From Psilocybe azurescens (Eukaryota > Basidiomycota > Agaricomycetes > Agaricales > Agrocybaceae), in NCBI GenBank assembly GCA_023853785.1, contig JAJIRX010000998.1, positions 1 through 64,000 on the forward strand: a DNA stretch of 64,000 bases. Reading direction: 5' to 3'. The notes beneath the pieces are model-generated. The model made no database searches. It was not told the origin of the DNA and saw only the letters and a program-made list of their open reading frames with translations. Position 1 is the first letter of the stretch. Each line of letters starts with the position of its first letter. Of this stretch, positions 1 to 10,411 are shown in pieces. A program made the translations under genes and the position numbers.

Positions 1-1
1 T

Positions 2-358
2 ATGAATACCTTGATTGACTGTTTATACAATGGAAACACCAAATCTGTACTGCAGGAAATCAAGGTCACTCTCAACACAGAATATGTTTTGTACAAGGGG
101 ACAAGCATGTTTGATACTGTCGATTTCAGTCCCCTCCAAAGACTGAGAATTGATTCCTTATGGCAGAAGCACCCGCTGATCCAATCAACCCAGTTTTACA
201 TGAATATGGAGCTTAAGCCGCGCAATTACTGGCCCCTCGAAGTCCAATCATTCGCCGAGGAGATCGTTCGCAAACTGATTACCGACGCCATCACCCTCCC
301 TCCGGTTGACGAATCCTTGCTTCCCAAAATTCACATTTGCGCGAAGAGGAGGTACTAA
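2..358 (+). CDS. Unidentified ORF, possibly 3' exon of a gene entering from the left
   Basis: An ATG at position 2 opens a 118-residue frame closed by TAA at 356-358. The composition looks protein-like (phrase NYWPLEVQSFAEEIVRKLI near residues 76-90, then a proline-rich stretch), but I recognise no family, motif, signal peptide or membrane segment. The true 5' end may lie before the window. It is followed by decayed coding-like sequence, so it may itself be a remnant. Existence as a gene is uncertain. Confidence 0.25.
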   Translation: MNTLIDCLYNGNTKSVLQEIKVTLNTEYVLYKGTSMFDTVDFSPLQRLRIDSLWQKHPLIQSTQFYMNMELKPRNYWPLEVQSFAEEIVRKLITDAITLPPVDESLLPKIHICAKRRY

Positions 359-779
359 AATGTGCAAATATTTGGTTACTCGAGGACTCACATTAGACTC
401 ACAATGGCCGCGTCCGCCGCTATATTTAATCTCCTGAATACAACTAATCTCCCATGGAACACACGCCCGATTCCGACAATAAGCCCCAGTGCGCTTATTC
501 CACGGTGCCCCCACACTCGTTGATTTTATGCTGCGTAATGGATGATCCATGGCAGCTAGAGTATCCCAGGTCATGCATGACAGTCTGTAGAGAGAATGTA
601 TCGCTTACTATCGTATTCTCCACCAGTTTTTCTACTACGTTGGTGAATGCGGAAAGCTGGCTTTCGGTGGTAACACATAAATAGGAGTCGCTAGATTTAC
701 GGAATTCTTGATGATTATGTGTTGCGATGTAGTTGGATGGAACATCAATGGAAATACCGACATAGCGACTGGATTCACT

Positions 780-1730
780 GTTAAATTAGAACATTAATTG
801 ATGATGATTTACTGCAGTTTGATATGAATCTAAGGCGCGTCTACAGGGCGGCCCTGAAGGTGGAAGGGGTCGTAGATGATAACGATGGATATGAAGTGGT
901 CTGCCGGGGAACGTGCTGCATACATACTGAATGAAAAATACAGTCCTCGCGTCGCACCCAAAATTATCTATTTCGGACCACGCCACCCTTCGCAAACTTC
1001 CCATTGAACGTGGCCTGAGTTTTATATCGCCCATATGAGACCGTCACCACATAATCCCGCCATTATCGATTACATACACTTCAAAGATGCCGACGGTTCT
1101 GATCGACGGAGGAGGAACCTACACGACGCGACGCGTCTATTCTTGAAAGTTAACACGTACCTTTCCTACTAGGATTTATTCAGGGACAGGAAAGTTCGAA
1201 GGACTCTTCTCCAGACCACAACTACCACAAGAGACCATCAGCACAACGCAAGAATCGACGATGTAAATGCAATGGATCTGATCATTTCATTTAGGACTAT
1301 CTGTACGTCATTGGTTCTGTGCTCATTCTTTTACATCTTGATCGCCATGTCCGCAGACGATGAAAAAGTCGTGTTCGCCGCGTGTACAGATTCTTTCAAC
1401 ATGCTCCGTCTCAAAGGCTCATATGCTTTGTTTATACGTCGATGATCAATACCAGCACGCGGCGAGCCCTCAGGCGACTAACGGGGTATATAAGGCTTGC
1501 ATTCGCCTCATTGCCGGACTTGAGCACTGAGCTACAGCCGTTCTGTGAGTCGTCTGAAGAGCCTCGAGTGAAATCTTACTGACCGCCAATGTACTGGATG
1601 CTATAGAGACCCTTTTGCAAAATTTTTCAGAACTACCTTTATATCGCATATCTACGATTCAAGCTTACAGTGAGTGGGTGGCATGCATGCTCATGTTTTT
1701 AGATGTCTAAATATACAGCCAGGAATGCAC
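780..1730 (+). pseudogene. Degenerate plus-strand coding remnant
   Basis: Several short open stretches in different plus frames read like pieces of one protein but never join cleanly. One lies around 824-930 (MNLRRVYRAALKVEGV). One begins near 1272 (MDLIISFRTICTSLVLCSFF, a hydrophobic stretch). One lies at about 1559-1727 (contains LLTANVLDAIETLLQNFSE). Stops and frame changes separate them, and no splice signals join them convincingly. I do not recognise the family. The best reading is a decayed gene; alternatively these are chance open stretches. Confidence 0.2.
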
Positions 1731-1967
1731 TCCTGTATCACAGCTATGATCTTGTTAACCATCACCACGTTTGCTTTCGCCGTTCCCACCATCCCTGACT
1801 ATCAAAGCAGTATGGTCTCGCTTTCGCAAGACATCTTTGATCCCCCACCAGGATGTTTTGGGAGGAAACTGGACCGCATTGCGCCGAGAAGTGCAGATTG
1901 GGGCATGAGAGAGAGGGATTTGTGCGATGGATCGTGCTGTTACAGGATCTTATGTTGCCAGGATTAA
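1725..1967 (+). CDS. Small secreted cysteine-rich protein with natriuretic-peptide-like ring motif
   Basis: This is an 80-residue single-exon frame ending in TAA. I chose the ATG at 1725 because it gives a textbook signal peptide: a short polar start, the hydrophobic core MILLTITTFAFA, and a likely cut after AFA at about residue 19. The mature part (about 61 residues) has six cysteines in the pattern C-x22-C-x3-CC-x4-CC. Around the first cysteine it reads CFGRKLDRI followed by x3-S, which follows the animal natriuretic-peptide ring signature (C-F-G-x3-D-R-I-x3-S-x2-G-C). The ring-closing Cys is absent: Gly stands where it should be. A secreted effector-like protein is the safe call; similarity to a hormone family may be convergence or chance. 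There is no neighbour support, and an upstream in-frame ATG at 1683 is possible. Confidence 0.5.
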   Translation: MHSCITAMILLTITTFAFAVPTIPDYQSSMVSLSQDIFDPPPGCFGRKLDRIAPRSADWGMRERDLCDGSCCYRILCCQD

Positions 1968-2549
1968 CTCTTTATGAATGCACGTAGCCTTATTTGTCCG
2001 AGCATCCGTCCACCTGAACTAATCTGGGGATAATGCTCAATTAAGGGGATTACTCATGTAGATATTGAAATCTCAATATCTGATTTGCGACGAAACGATG
2101 TCTTGAATCATTGTAATATGAGCTCTTAAAGAAATCTTTCTTTAGAAAACACCTATACTTGTTGAAACGGCAAAACAGTCACGGCCAAAGGTATATATAC
2201 CCACTCAATCATCGAAAATGGTCCGATTCGTCCCCTCAGTCTCGTTGACTAAATAACTGAACGATGATACGATGTAGGGAGGCGTGAGTATGCCTATTCA
2301 GTTATGACCCTTTCAAGTTTCGTTACTTTGACAATGATTTCATTATAATTGATCTTTCATATGCGGAAGAGTTATGTTTGGAGTAATTACTATTGCGACT
2401 GAGCGCTTCTTGCTAATGTTAGTGAGGTGAATAAGCGTGAACGTTGAATTATGAAGTTGGAAATCGTAAATATCGTGAATCAGGCATGTCGGACTTCTAG
2501 CAGCAACTCGAAAACCTCATTTATCTGCGGCGACCAACGGGTCTTTCCT
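1968..2549. other. Intergenic, nothing recognised
   Basis: AT-rich sequence with stops in all frames. I saw no RNA gene, repeat or clear promoter here. It separates the small secreted ORF (plus) from the 3' end of the minus-strand gene, so it would hold both 3' regions. Confidence 0.4.
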
Positions 2550-4602
2550 TCACATCACAAAGTCGGTCTCTCCTAGCTTGAAGCATGGCATATTGCAGTA
2601 AATCATCCCTTTTTGTCGTATCGATATCGGAGGCTTGAAGCAAGTATACAGTCGGCCCATCCTTGATTGAGAATGCAATGGCTGGGGGCTTGGTTCACAA
2701 ATATCCACAGCTACAGCTGAACTAATATCACTTTCTTCCTGGGCGACTGTCAGACGCAGTGCGGCGCCAAGAGAGCGTGCATATCCGGTTTTGTCTGGAG
2801 GGGCGTACATGGCTTCTCTTTCAATGGGCTCTCGTGACGCACACTCAGAATATTTGCGACTCATTTCGGCACTGACGAGCGACATGGTCGGTAGAGGGGC
2901 GAGGAAATCGGGGCATAATAGGTGGCGTTGTCTGCTCCTTAGGAGCCAGAATTCGATGTCTTTCCGCACCAATAGGCGCTGGAGTGTATTCCATGTTGAG
3001 CGGGACCCAGGGCAAGGGGTCCGTGGACTTCCTATTAGGAGCCTCAGAAATCGAGCCCTCTAGTCCGACGGGGATGAAATCTCTCAACAGTCCTATTCCG
3101 TGTTCGTAAGCCTCAGGAGGGGATGACCAAGGAGAGAGAATATCGCCCAGCACGTACCTCTTAGTGGGCGATTGTTCTCGGTCTCGGTGAGCAGAAGTGT
3201 CCAAATCACCCGGGCGACGCACAATATCATAAGTACTAACACTCATAGTGTCGCTAGAGAATTGAATCTGAATAGTAGGCGGCGAGCCGGGGACGGAGTC
3301 TGTTCTTTCCCCTTCCAATACCCGTCCCGACTACGCGGCTTTTCAGACTCTGTTCGTACTCTCTTTGTAGCATTCTTCTTCGCTTTTGATTCTAGTTTCG
3401 GACTTGGGGTCCTCGTGGATGGAATAGCAACCAATTCACGTTTGAGGCCAGTGGAAAAACTAGTTCCATTTGGAGAGATCTGAGAGACCTTGAATTTTTC
3501 AGCACTGTGGACAATCCTTGGAGCTGCTGCATAACTTTGAGGAGGAGTAGAGTCTTTGGAGAGGGTTTTTTTTTAGGGGGACTATGGGTTTGGGGAGCAT
3601 AAGGGAGAACGAGCATGGGCGTTGGGTTCGGTGGAACTGGGGCAATATGCTGATCCCGAGGTGTAATAGTGTCATGCTGTGCAAACGAGACAGGAGTCAA
3701 TAGAGAAGCGTTGGATTGAGATGCTGAGACAGCCAGCAGTGGGGAAATGTGCTGGTCCTGCGTCACCACAAAACTTTTAAAAGGCGACACAGGCGATCCA
3801 AGCATCGTCACGGGCATCTGATGGGTATTGGGCTGGGCCACCTCTCTTGCGAGTTCTGGTAGCTCAGGGAGCTCTTTTTCGCGAAAATGTACACGTGGGA
3901 CTCTGCGTGTGGTGTTGCGTGGTGTTTGATTGGGGTAAGAACCAAAGATTGAGGTGTAGCGAGTTGTGCAGGGTGATTTTGCGCTGTTAGGATATGAGTT
4001 TCTGCCGCCTCAAAACTGTTTTGCAAAGAGTTGCTAGTCCTTCTTGACGATCGTTTATGCTTTCCAAGTGATGGCGAAGCAGGGAGTGCTGTGTCTGGAG
4101 TCGGATAGGCATCGTGCCTGTGCGCTGTGGAAATGGGTGTTTCGGACTCTAACGAGGGTTTCTTTAAGTGACCTTTAGTGGTGTAGATTTTCTCATGGTA
4201 ATGAGTCATGTTAGGTGGACGGAGTGGTGAGCCAGTGTCAGGATGCGATACTGAACCAGTGCGAGGAACATGTTCAACATCCATTTCCAGTGGTGGGAGT
4301 GTGTTATCTATGCATGGATGAGACAGGATTTGCTTGATTAAGGCAACAACATGCGTTTCTCCAACAAAAATAGTAAGGTAGCGCCCTGCCTTCATCTCGA
4401 ACACGTCGGGTTTGGGTCTGACATATGCGTATGAAGTATCCGTATCGTCAGCTCCATTGACAACGTAGGGTAATATTTGAGTGTATTGGACGAGGATTTG
4501 TGCACCGTTGAGTAGAACCACGCTGTGCATGCCGACATCGGGAAGAACAGCGTTGCCTTGAACGATTAGTTGCCTGGTTATAGGGTTAGAAACGACATTC
4601 AT
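2550..4602 (-). CDS. Hypothetical protein with folded N-terminus and Ser/Pro/Lys-rich disordered tail
   Basis: The ATG at 4602 starts a frame whose first ~110 residues look folded (alternating hydrophobics, phrase YVRPKPDVFEMKAGRYLTIF). After that the protein turns rich in Ser, Pro, Thr, Lys and short charged blocks and looks disordered. Coding character continues to a TGA at 2550, but in changing frames: near 3810-3900, at the T9 run at 3566-3574 (one more base would join the frames), and near 3300. Introns may explain some changes; the homopolymer one looks like a sequence error or a real frameshift. The later parts contain typical phrases such as TPSPKLESKAKKN and SPWSSPPEAYEHG. I do not recognise a family and assign no function. 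Confidence 0.45.
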
Positions 4603-5656
4603 TGAAGGGGTATAACCGGGTAGCAGTGGTTGGGGTTGAAACTATTCTAGATTGCCGCGGTCTGAGTAAGCTGAAGAGCTTGGGCATTGTGGTCTAATAG
4701 TAGCAGGGTCAGGTGCATATTTCCTTACAAAAAGTGGGACTTACAAGTTATACGAATATGGTCAATGATGAGGACGATATGAACGGCAAAAACCTCAATC
4801 TGAGTTCATAGGGAAGATATGGGGGTTCTCAAAACATGTCAGTGTTTTATACTTCATATAACAAGGTAAAGCGCTCACCCATCACATTTGTTGTATTTTT
4901 CGGTTTCAACCGAACACGGTGTCGTCAAGGTGACTACGTCCTGAAAGTATAAGAATTTGCCTCCCTATCAGAACAACAAAGAACTATAAGCAATCTTGGA
5001 ACAAAAGCGAGGTCTTTTAAGAACAACAATTTTTCTCACAGACCACATCATAACTTGGCCACAACGCGACGAGTAAATGCCCCTACGACAGGAATATTGT
5101 TAGCTGCCCATCGACAATCTTTGACTGATGAGAGAGCAAGGCTTGTTTAATTGTTCTCCTTAGAGGTGTCAACCTCATTTCAATCAGAATGTAGACGTGG
5201 ATCCTGACATTAAGGTCACGTTAATTGTTGAGATCTAGAGAGCAGGTGAACTGGAACGTTTGAAAACATTGTGGATTCAGCAGTGCAGTGGCTGTGCGCT
5301 GTCTCAAATTAAAGTCCGCGCCGCTCCCGTGACAAACGCGACGCGCGTCAGTCGCGATTTCATTTTTTCGTTTACAACGACATCTATGTATTTATTTAAC
5401 CAACGCATATTTCTCTTTCTTTTTACCTTCTGATAAAACGAGCTGCATTGATTCCAATAAATTTGGAGACGAGCACTTCGAGTCATGCTCCATACATGTA
5501 GGCAGGCCCGGAAAACCGGCTAATCCATTACCCAAACCGTTGATTGGTCATGGATTACATAAGTACTCTCCCAAATTTCCGCACAATCATAAAACAACGA
5601 TTGACAATGATGAGCCACCAATCACCCCAGGTTTTCAACCGCCGACAACCTCGACT
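4603..5656. other. Intergenic region between divergent genes
   Basis: It lies between the 5' ends of the minus-strand hypothetical gene and the plus-strand thioesterase gene, so it should contain both promoters. I see no clean TATA box or binding site to report and no supportable ORF. An in-frame extension of the thioesterase ORF begins at 5540 but looks like leader sequence. Confidence 0.35.
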
Positions 5657-7091
5657 ATGAGCAGTTTACAACTAGCAGCTGCTCTGGATAGCCTGCAACA
5701 TCTAGTTCGGAAGGTTTCGGTATCGAATATCCTACCACTAGTACCGAAAGTCGGCAAATGGCTTGTGGGCTTGCTATTTCTCCTGCATGTTAGATCCTGG
5801 CCTTTCGTATGGCACTGTGAGTCCACTTTCACTCAACTGAGGGTTTCTGCAGTGTTAAAAAAGTATGCAGTTCGTGTATTCCGACCGGTCTTTCGTGTAC
5901 AGCTCGAACATAGATGGATGCGTTTCCTTAGTTTATTCAAGTCGCCTGCGGCTAGAATTAAGTTCGAGGACGATTGGCTAGATTCTATAAGCCCCTTGAC
6001 CGCTAACCCTTTCACCAAGGTTGTTCCGTACAAAACCTGGGCTAGTGAGCGAATTCTATCTTACCTACACGATCGCGATCTAATGATTAATCCCTTCTCT
6101 TAGGCTTAGACGACAGTGATTTCAACGGCCATTTGAGTAACTCCAGTTATGCAAAGGTCATTTGTTTGAATTTCGATGACAGCCCGCAAATAACTCACTC
6201 CTTTTCAGATCCTTGATGGTGCCCGATTCAAAGCAGCGATAGAAATGTTCCCTATGTTTCTTCGTTCGGGAGGTTGGATGCCGTTGGCTGGTAGGTTTCT
6301 ATTCCAACATTCCATGATCAAATATAACTTCTCGCAATGTAGGAACACATTTTAGCTTCGTCCGAGAAATCCCTATGCTCTCTTCTTATGAAATCCGGAC
6401 GTCCATTGCTGCCTGGGACCAGAAATGGGTATAAAGTATTATATCTTACCGGCGACTTTCTCCGTGCTTATTCCGCTGTGCTTCAGATCTACGTGATGTC
6501 CAAATTTGTGCGAAAGCCAGGTGGGAAGCAGAAGAAGAAGCGCGCTGACGCCAAATCAGTGTCTCCCGGAGATATTGAAGTGTCGATGCAGACAATGTCC
6601 CTTCGAACACCAGGACCAGATGGAATTCCATCTACTGGAGCGCCATCTGCCAGTGAGACTCCTAGCATTGCTGCTTCTGCAGCTCCGGACACCACGAAAG
6701 CCCTGAATGCTGTTGCTGCTGGTCTCGCAGGCGAAGAACCAGACGGTGCTGTACTCCACACTGTGGTCATCTCTCAAGTTTGTTACAAGGTTGGACGTAT
6801 TACCGTGCCCCCAGTCTCGTGCTCGGTATAAATGGCTTCACCGGAGCAGAAGGTTTCTCGCGTAATTCGCCGCATCCGCAATGGGAGAACGCTAAGAAGA
6901 TTATGTCGAAGCCTTATGGTGGAAGTGCGAAGAAGCTAAAGGCATTTCTCGAAGGTGGATGGCGAGATGTACCAGAGGGCGAGAGATGGTGGGATCACGC
7001 TCTGGGAGACACCGTGGAAGCTCAGAGAGTCAAGAACCTTGCATTCGTCGAAGGTCTCAAGAGTGGCATGGATAATGCAAGGACGTTGTGA
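5657..7091 (+). CDS. Membrane-anchored thioesterase-like (hotdog-fold) protein, THEM6/4HBT type
   Basis: Five exons fit GT-AG rules: 5657-6044, 6104-6156, 6209-6290, 6343-6428, 6487-7091, about 404 residues. An N-terminal hydrophobic segment near residues 35-52 (VGLLFLLHVRSWPFVW) suggests a membrane anchor. The hotdog core follows: DSDFNGHLSNSSYAKILDGA, where the D-x-N-x-H-x-N-x2-Y pattern is typical of 4-hydroxybenzoyl-CoA-thioesterase-like proteins, then GGWMPLAGTHFSFVREIPM and the inserted Lys/Ser-rich loop usual in fungal members. The C-terminus carries WRDVPEGERWW. The last exon needs one extra base at the C5 run 6808-6812 to stay in frame (CYKVGRITVPP continues as SLVLGINGF in the next frame). 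This is either a homopolymer error or a real frameshift. Substrate is unknown; acyl-CoA is inferred from the fold. I start at 5657 (MSSLQL) rather than the in-frame ATG at 5540. Confidence 0.8.
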
Positions 7092-10089
7092 ACCCCTACC
7101 CATATTCTTGCCCACAACTTAGATTTTGTTCGACCATAGATCTCTCATAATATCACCTTTAATCTAATTTAATCATTTCAGGAACATTTCGACTGTATGT
7201 GAACTATGCAGTGCTTTGCGGCCTTGTTCTTCTTTTCTTGACAGTCGGGCAGTAGTCCGGTGGAACTGTTTGAACCTCAGATATACAGACGAGTAAATGC
7301 GGAGTTTGGGGAGTGATCATCGCACTTGGCAGCGAAGCCCCAAAAATATTGTGGGACAGTGTGATATTTATCTGTCATGTTGGCGGAAAATCTGCGAGGA
7401 ACATCACCAGGGACTGCAGGTTCCGGCTAAACGAGGGAAACAGGTGCATCAAACCACTTGTCGTCTGCGTGCCGTAGGTCGGATCTTTCGGCCGACAAAA
7501 CTAACGCTGTGTATAATCTACCTGAACCTCTGGAAATGATCGATAACGGTGATACCCATCGACCTGAGCGCCCATATAGTACGGTCTGGCTGCGGACGTG
7601 TTTGGAGACCGAAAATCTGGCGTATTTACTCCTCGAATCTAAAACAACAGTGGGTACATATTAAACATCACAACATAGCATCTTTTGATACCTGCATAGC
7701 AGCCTTGAACATCCGGCAAACGAACTCGGGCAGGTACCCCCACCTTTGTGGGTCATGTCACAAGCTGTTGTTTCCGTCATTGGTAAATATCACTGCCCAA
7801 AACCTGTGAGCTGGCTCGAAACACGGGATGCTTGACAGGTCTTTTCGTCAACATGACTTGATAAGCTATTCCTATGTCCCCGGCTCTCAAAGGCCTCGTT
7901 GATGCCAATATTAAATAAGCGCCCGCCGGAGAGTTATCCTATACATTACTTCGGGACGTAATTAGTAAGTCTGGACTGCTAGGAGGTTGAATAGACGAAG
8001 GTTTCAACGTACAACAGACTTGGCTCGGGGAACGAGCTGAAACGAGCTTATCTGAAGGATGTATGTATTTATTACTGGTAAACGTAATAGTCTACACCAA
8101 TTGACTCGACCAACTGAGATGAGAATAACCTTACCACTAACTTTAGCTGCATTTATGCATTGTGCTAAATTCATTGAGAAGAACATCGTATATATCTCAG
8201 CTAGTAGCACAAGAGTCAATACTGCGGAAGGGCTTCAAGATGACCAAATTCACTGCCAACTGACAATGCCTGCCGGAACACGTGGAATATTAAAACCCGT
8301 GGAGCGCTTTTTCTGCCTCTGTGCCTGGCCGGAAATACTGACACACAGCTTAGCCTGGCAGTTGGCTTTCATTAGACAACCCCAGTGCGCCCCAGTGCGG
8401 AGAGTCATTCAGCATCAAAATTTGCAGAGTTTATTCCGGAGTATGATCAGCCGGATCCCGATGACTTACGCATCGTGTTGACTCTGACCCGATGGGTAAC
8501 TGAGCTATTGGGAGTTTTTTGATCTACTTTTCTATAGAAACTTTATATAGTCATTCGCATTTGAAAGATGCCCATTCCACTAAAACGCGGGCGTTGGAGT
8601 AGACCTGTCTGGCCTACTCTAGCAGCTCACGTCTGGAAATGTTCGGAATGCTCGTCGATCAGCTACGCAGTATAGCTCTGCGGGCAAGATGCATTGTTAT
8701 TCTGAACTATGAAATCACCCTAGCACACAAACCGTGCACAGCCGGCTGATATGATCTACAGATTCTAATCTAATCCATGCTAGGGCAGCTTGGCCCAGAT
8801 CAACCAGAGCCTACAACTACACCGTTCTCCTTACAAATATTGTACCGCGGTAGATTGAGACCGGCAAGGCGGTATTGGAGGACATTCTTCTTCAGAACGC
8901 CAGTAAAATAAAGACGTACTTGCTATACAGTGTCTGGCTGTTTAATCTTCGTTGAAATCTATCAAAGACTGCGAGCAATGTAAACTTTGTTTATGCTTGG
9001 TCCCGAGCCGCAGGCAATTGGCAGTACCATACGCTCGTCAAAATATTATGCGAGAATACAGAACTATGTTGGTTGTAAGATCAAAGATAAGCGTGTTTGA
9101 ACAACGACTATATGTGATTGTTAGACACCAGCTGTGAGTTATCGACGTCAGTTCTCATCAGGTCGATTGAAAGCCGTTTCAATTAACTCTGGACGTCCTG
9201 ATCGTGATCTATTTTTAACATTTAGTAACAGCCACGTCGGCTGCATCCGTCTCCATTGATCGACGGCTTTACGGATCTATTGTGGTCTACCTGGAGCTGC
9301 TTCATTGGTCACTGGCTCAATGCCGGACAGGCATATCTCAGGATCTTAAAGAAGACGAGGGAAATATCATGACTCATGATCGTTGGGGATGTCCGTAGTC
9401 TGCGAATGACTTCTCATGACAATGTGGTGAGTCAGTTTACTTACATGTATGTACCTTTGATGTTGATTCGAATTAAGCCAAGGACTACGTCAAACGAGTC
9501 CTTGTCAAAATGTGAGATCAGCGCTGACAGTGGCGTTTATTTGTTGAGTTGATATCATTTCAAGTGCAAAACTGATTTCTGGATCATGGTCAGGTAGAAT
9601 TTGGCAATGGTTATGTTGATGCCTCGCAACATTAGTCTTGTTTGTGTACTCTCAGGCCGTCACCCAACCCAGATGGCATAGGGTCACATGCAAGTCAAAT
9701 TTTCTGTCTCGTTCCGTCAGAATGCCGAAGCAGGTACTCTTAGGCCATCGTGTATCAGCTTTATAAAATATACTTAACATACATCCGCACTCCATAGTGA
9801 TGAATAACATTTCAGAAGAAACTGTATTTGACACAGTAATGGGCTCTGTGGATGTGTACAACAATTGAACCTCGGAGACTGGCGTAGGAATGGAAGGAGC
9901 TTTGCTGTAGTAGCCACTTTGACTAGATCATCAAATAGGATTAGCTCCCGCTTATGAGCACAGTTGGGTGGCAGACTCCAGTACATTCGCGACATACGCG
10001 GAACCAGATAGCTAGGGAGGGCCTGCTACAGTCCCAGGGCAGCCAAGCAATAGCTACCGAGTAACGAGGTGGAAAAAGAAGCGCTCACA
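7092..10089. other. Gene-poor 3-kb stretch with only weak coding remnants
   Basis: Apart from short chance frames, the only protein-like text is near 8380-8520 on the plus strand (phrase SASKFAEFIPEYDQPDPDDL, running to RIVLTLTRWVTELLG before a stop), with related-looking text in another frame at about 8320-8370. It may be the end of a decayed gene. I found no RNA gene, transposon terminus or tandem repeat here. Confidence 0.3.
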
Positions 10090-10092
10090 GCC

Positions 10093-10130
10093 CATTGGCG
10101 GAGGCTATGACAACGGAAGGGGTATAAAAC
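10093..10130 (+). promoter_or_regulatory. Probable core promoter: inverted CCAAT box and TATA box
   Basis: ATTGG (CCAAT on the other strand) lies at about 10093-10097, and TATAAAA begins at 10123, 26 bases further on. The spacing and position upstream of the kinase gene (ATG at 10412) fit a fungal polymerase II promoter with a 5' leader of roughly 250 bases. This is inferred from motif order only. Confidence 0.5.
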
Positions 10131-10411
10131 CTGGTGACGTTTGGCCTTACGTACCTATCTAACATCCCCTCGTCCGCAGCATAAGGCTTAAATCCTCAGC
10201 TCTTATTTGTTAGTACTACGAACACAAGAGAGCATAACCAAGGGGCTTCTTTCTGTCGTCAATTCATCTTTCGAAGATTTCCCACGCACACTTCTTCCTC
10301 CACGAGATCTTTCTCAGTATCAAAAGCGGCGTGACGTCGTAGTCGTTGAACGTTGAACTTTCATCTCTCCTACGAGGAGCAGAAGCACAATCCCGCAGAA
10401 TTTCACTGGAA

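Noticed and set aside
2..358. P450 or heterokaryon-incompatibility fragment
   Set aside because: No diagnostic motif for either family could be found; left as unidentified.
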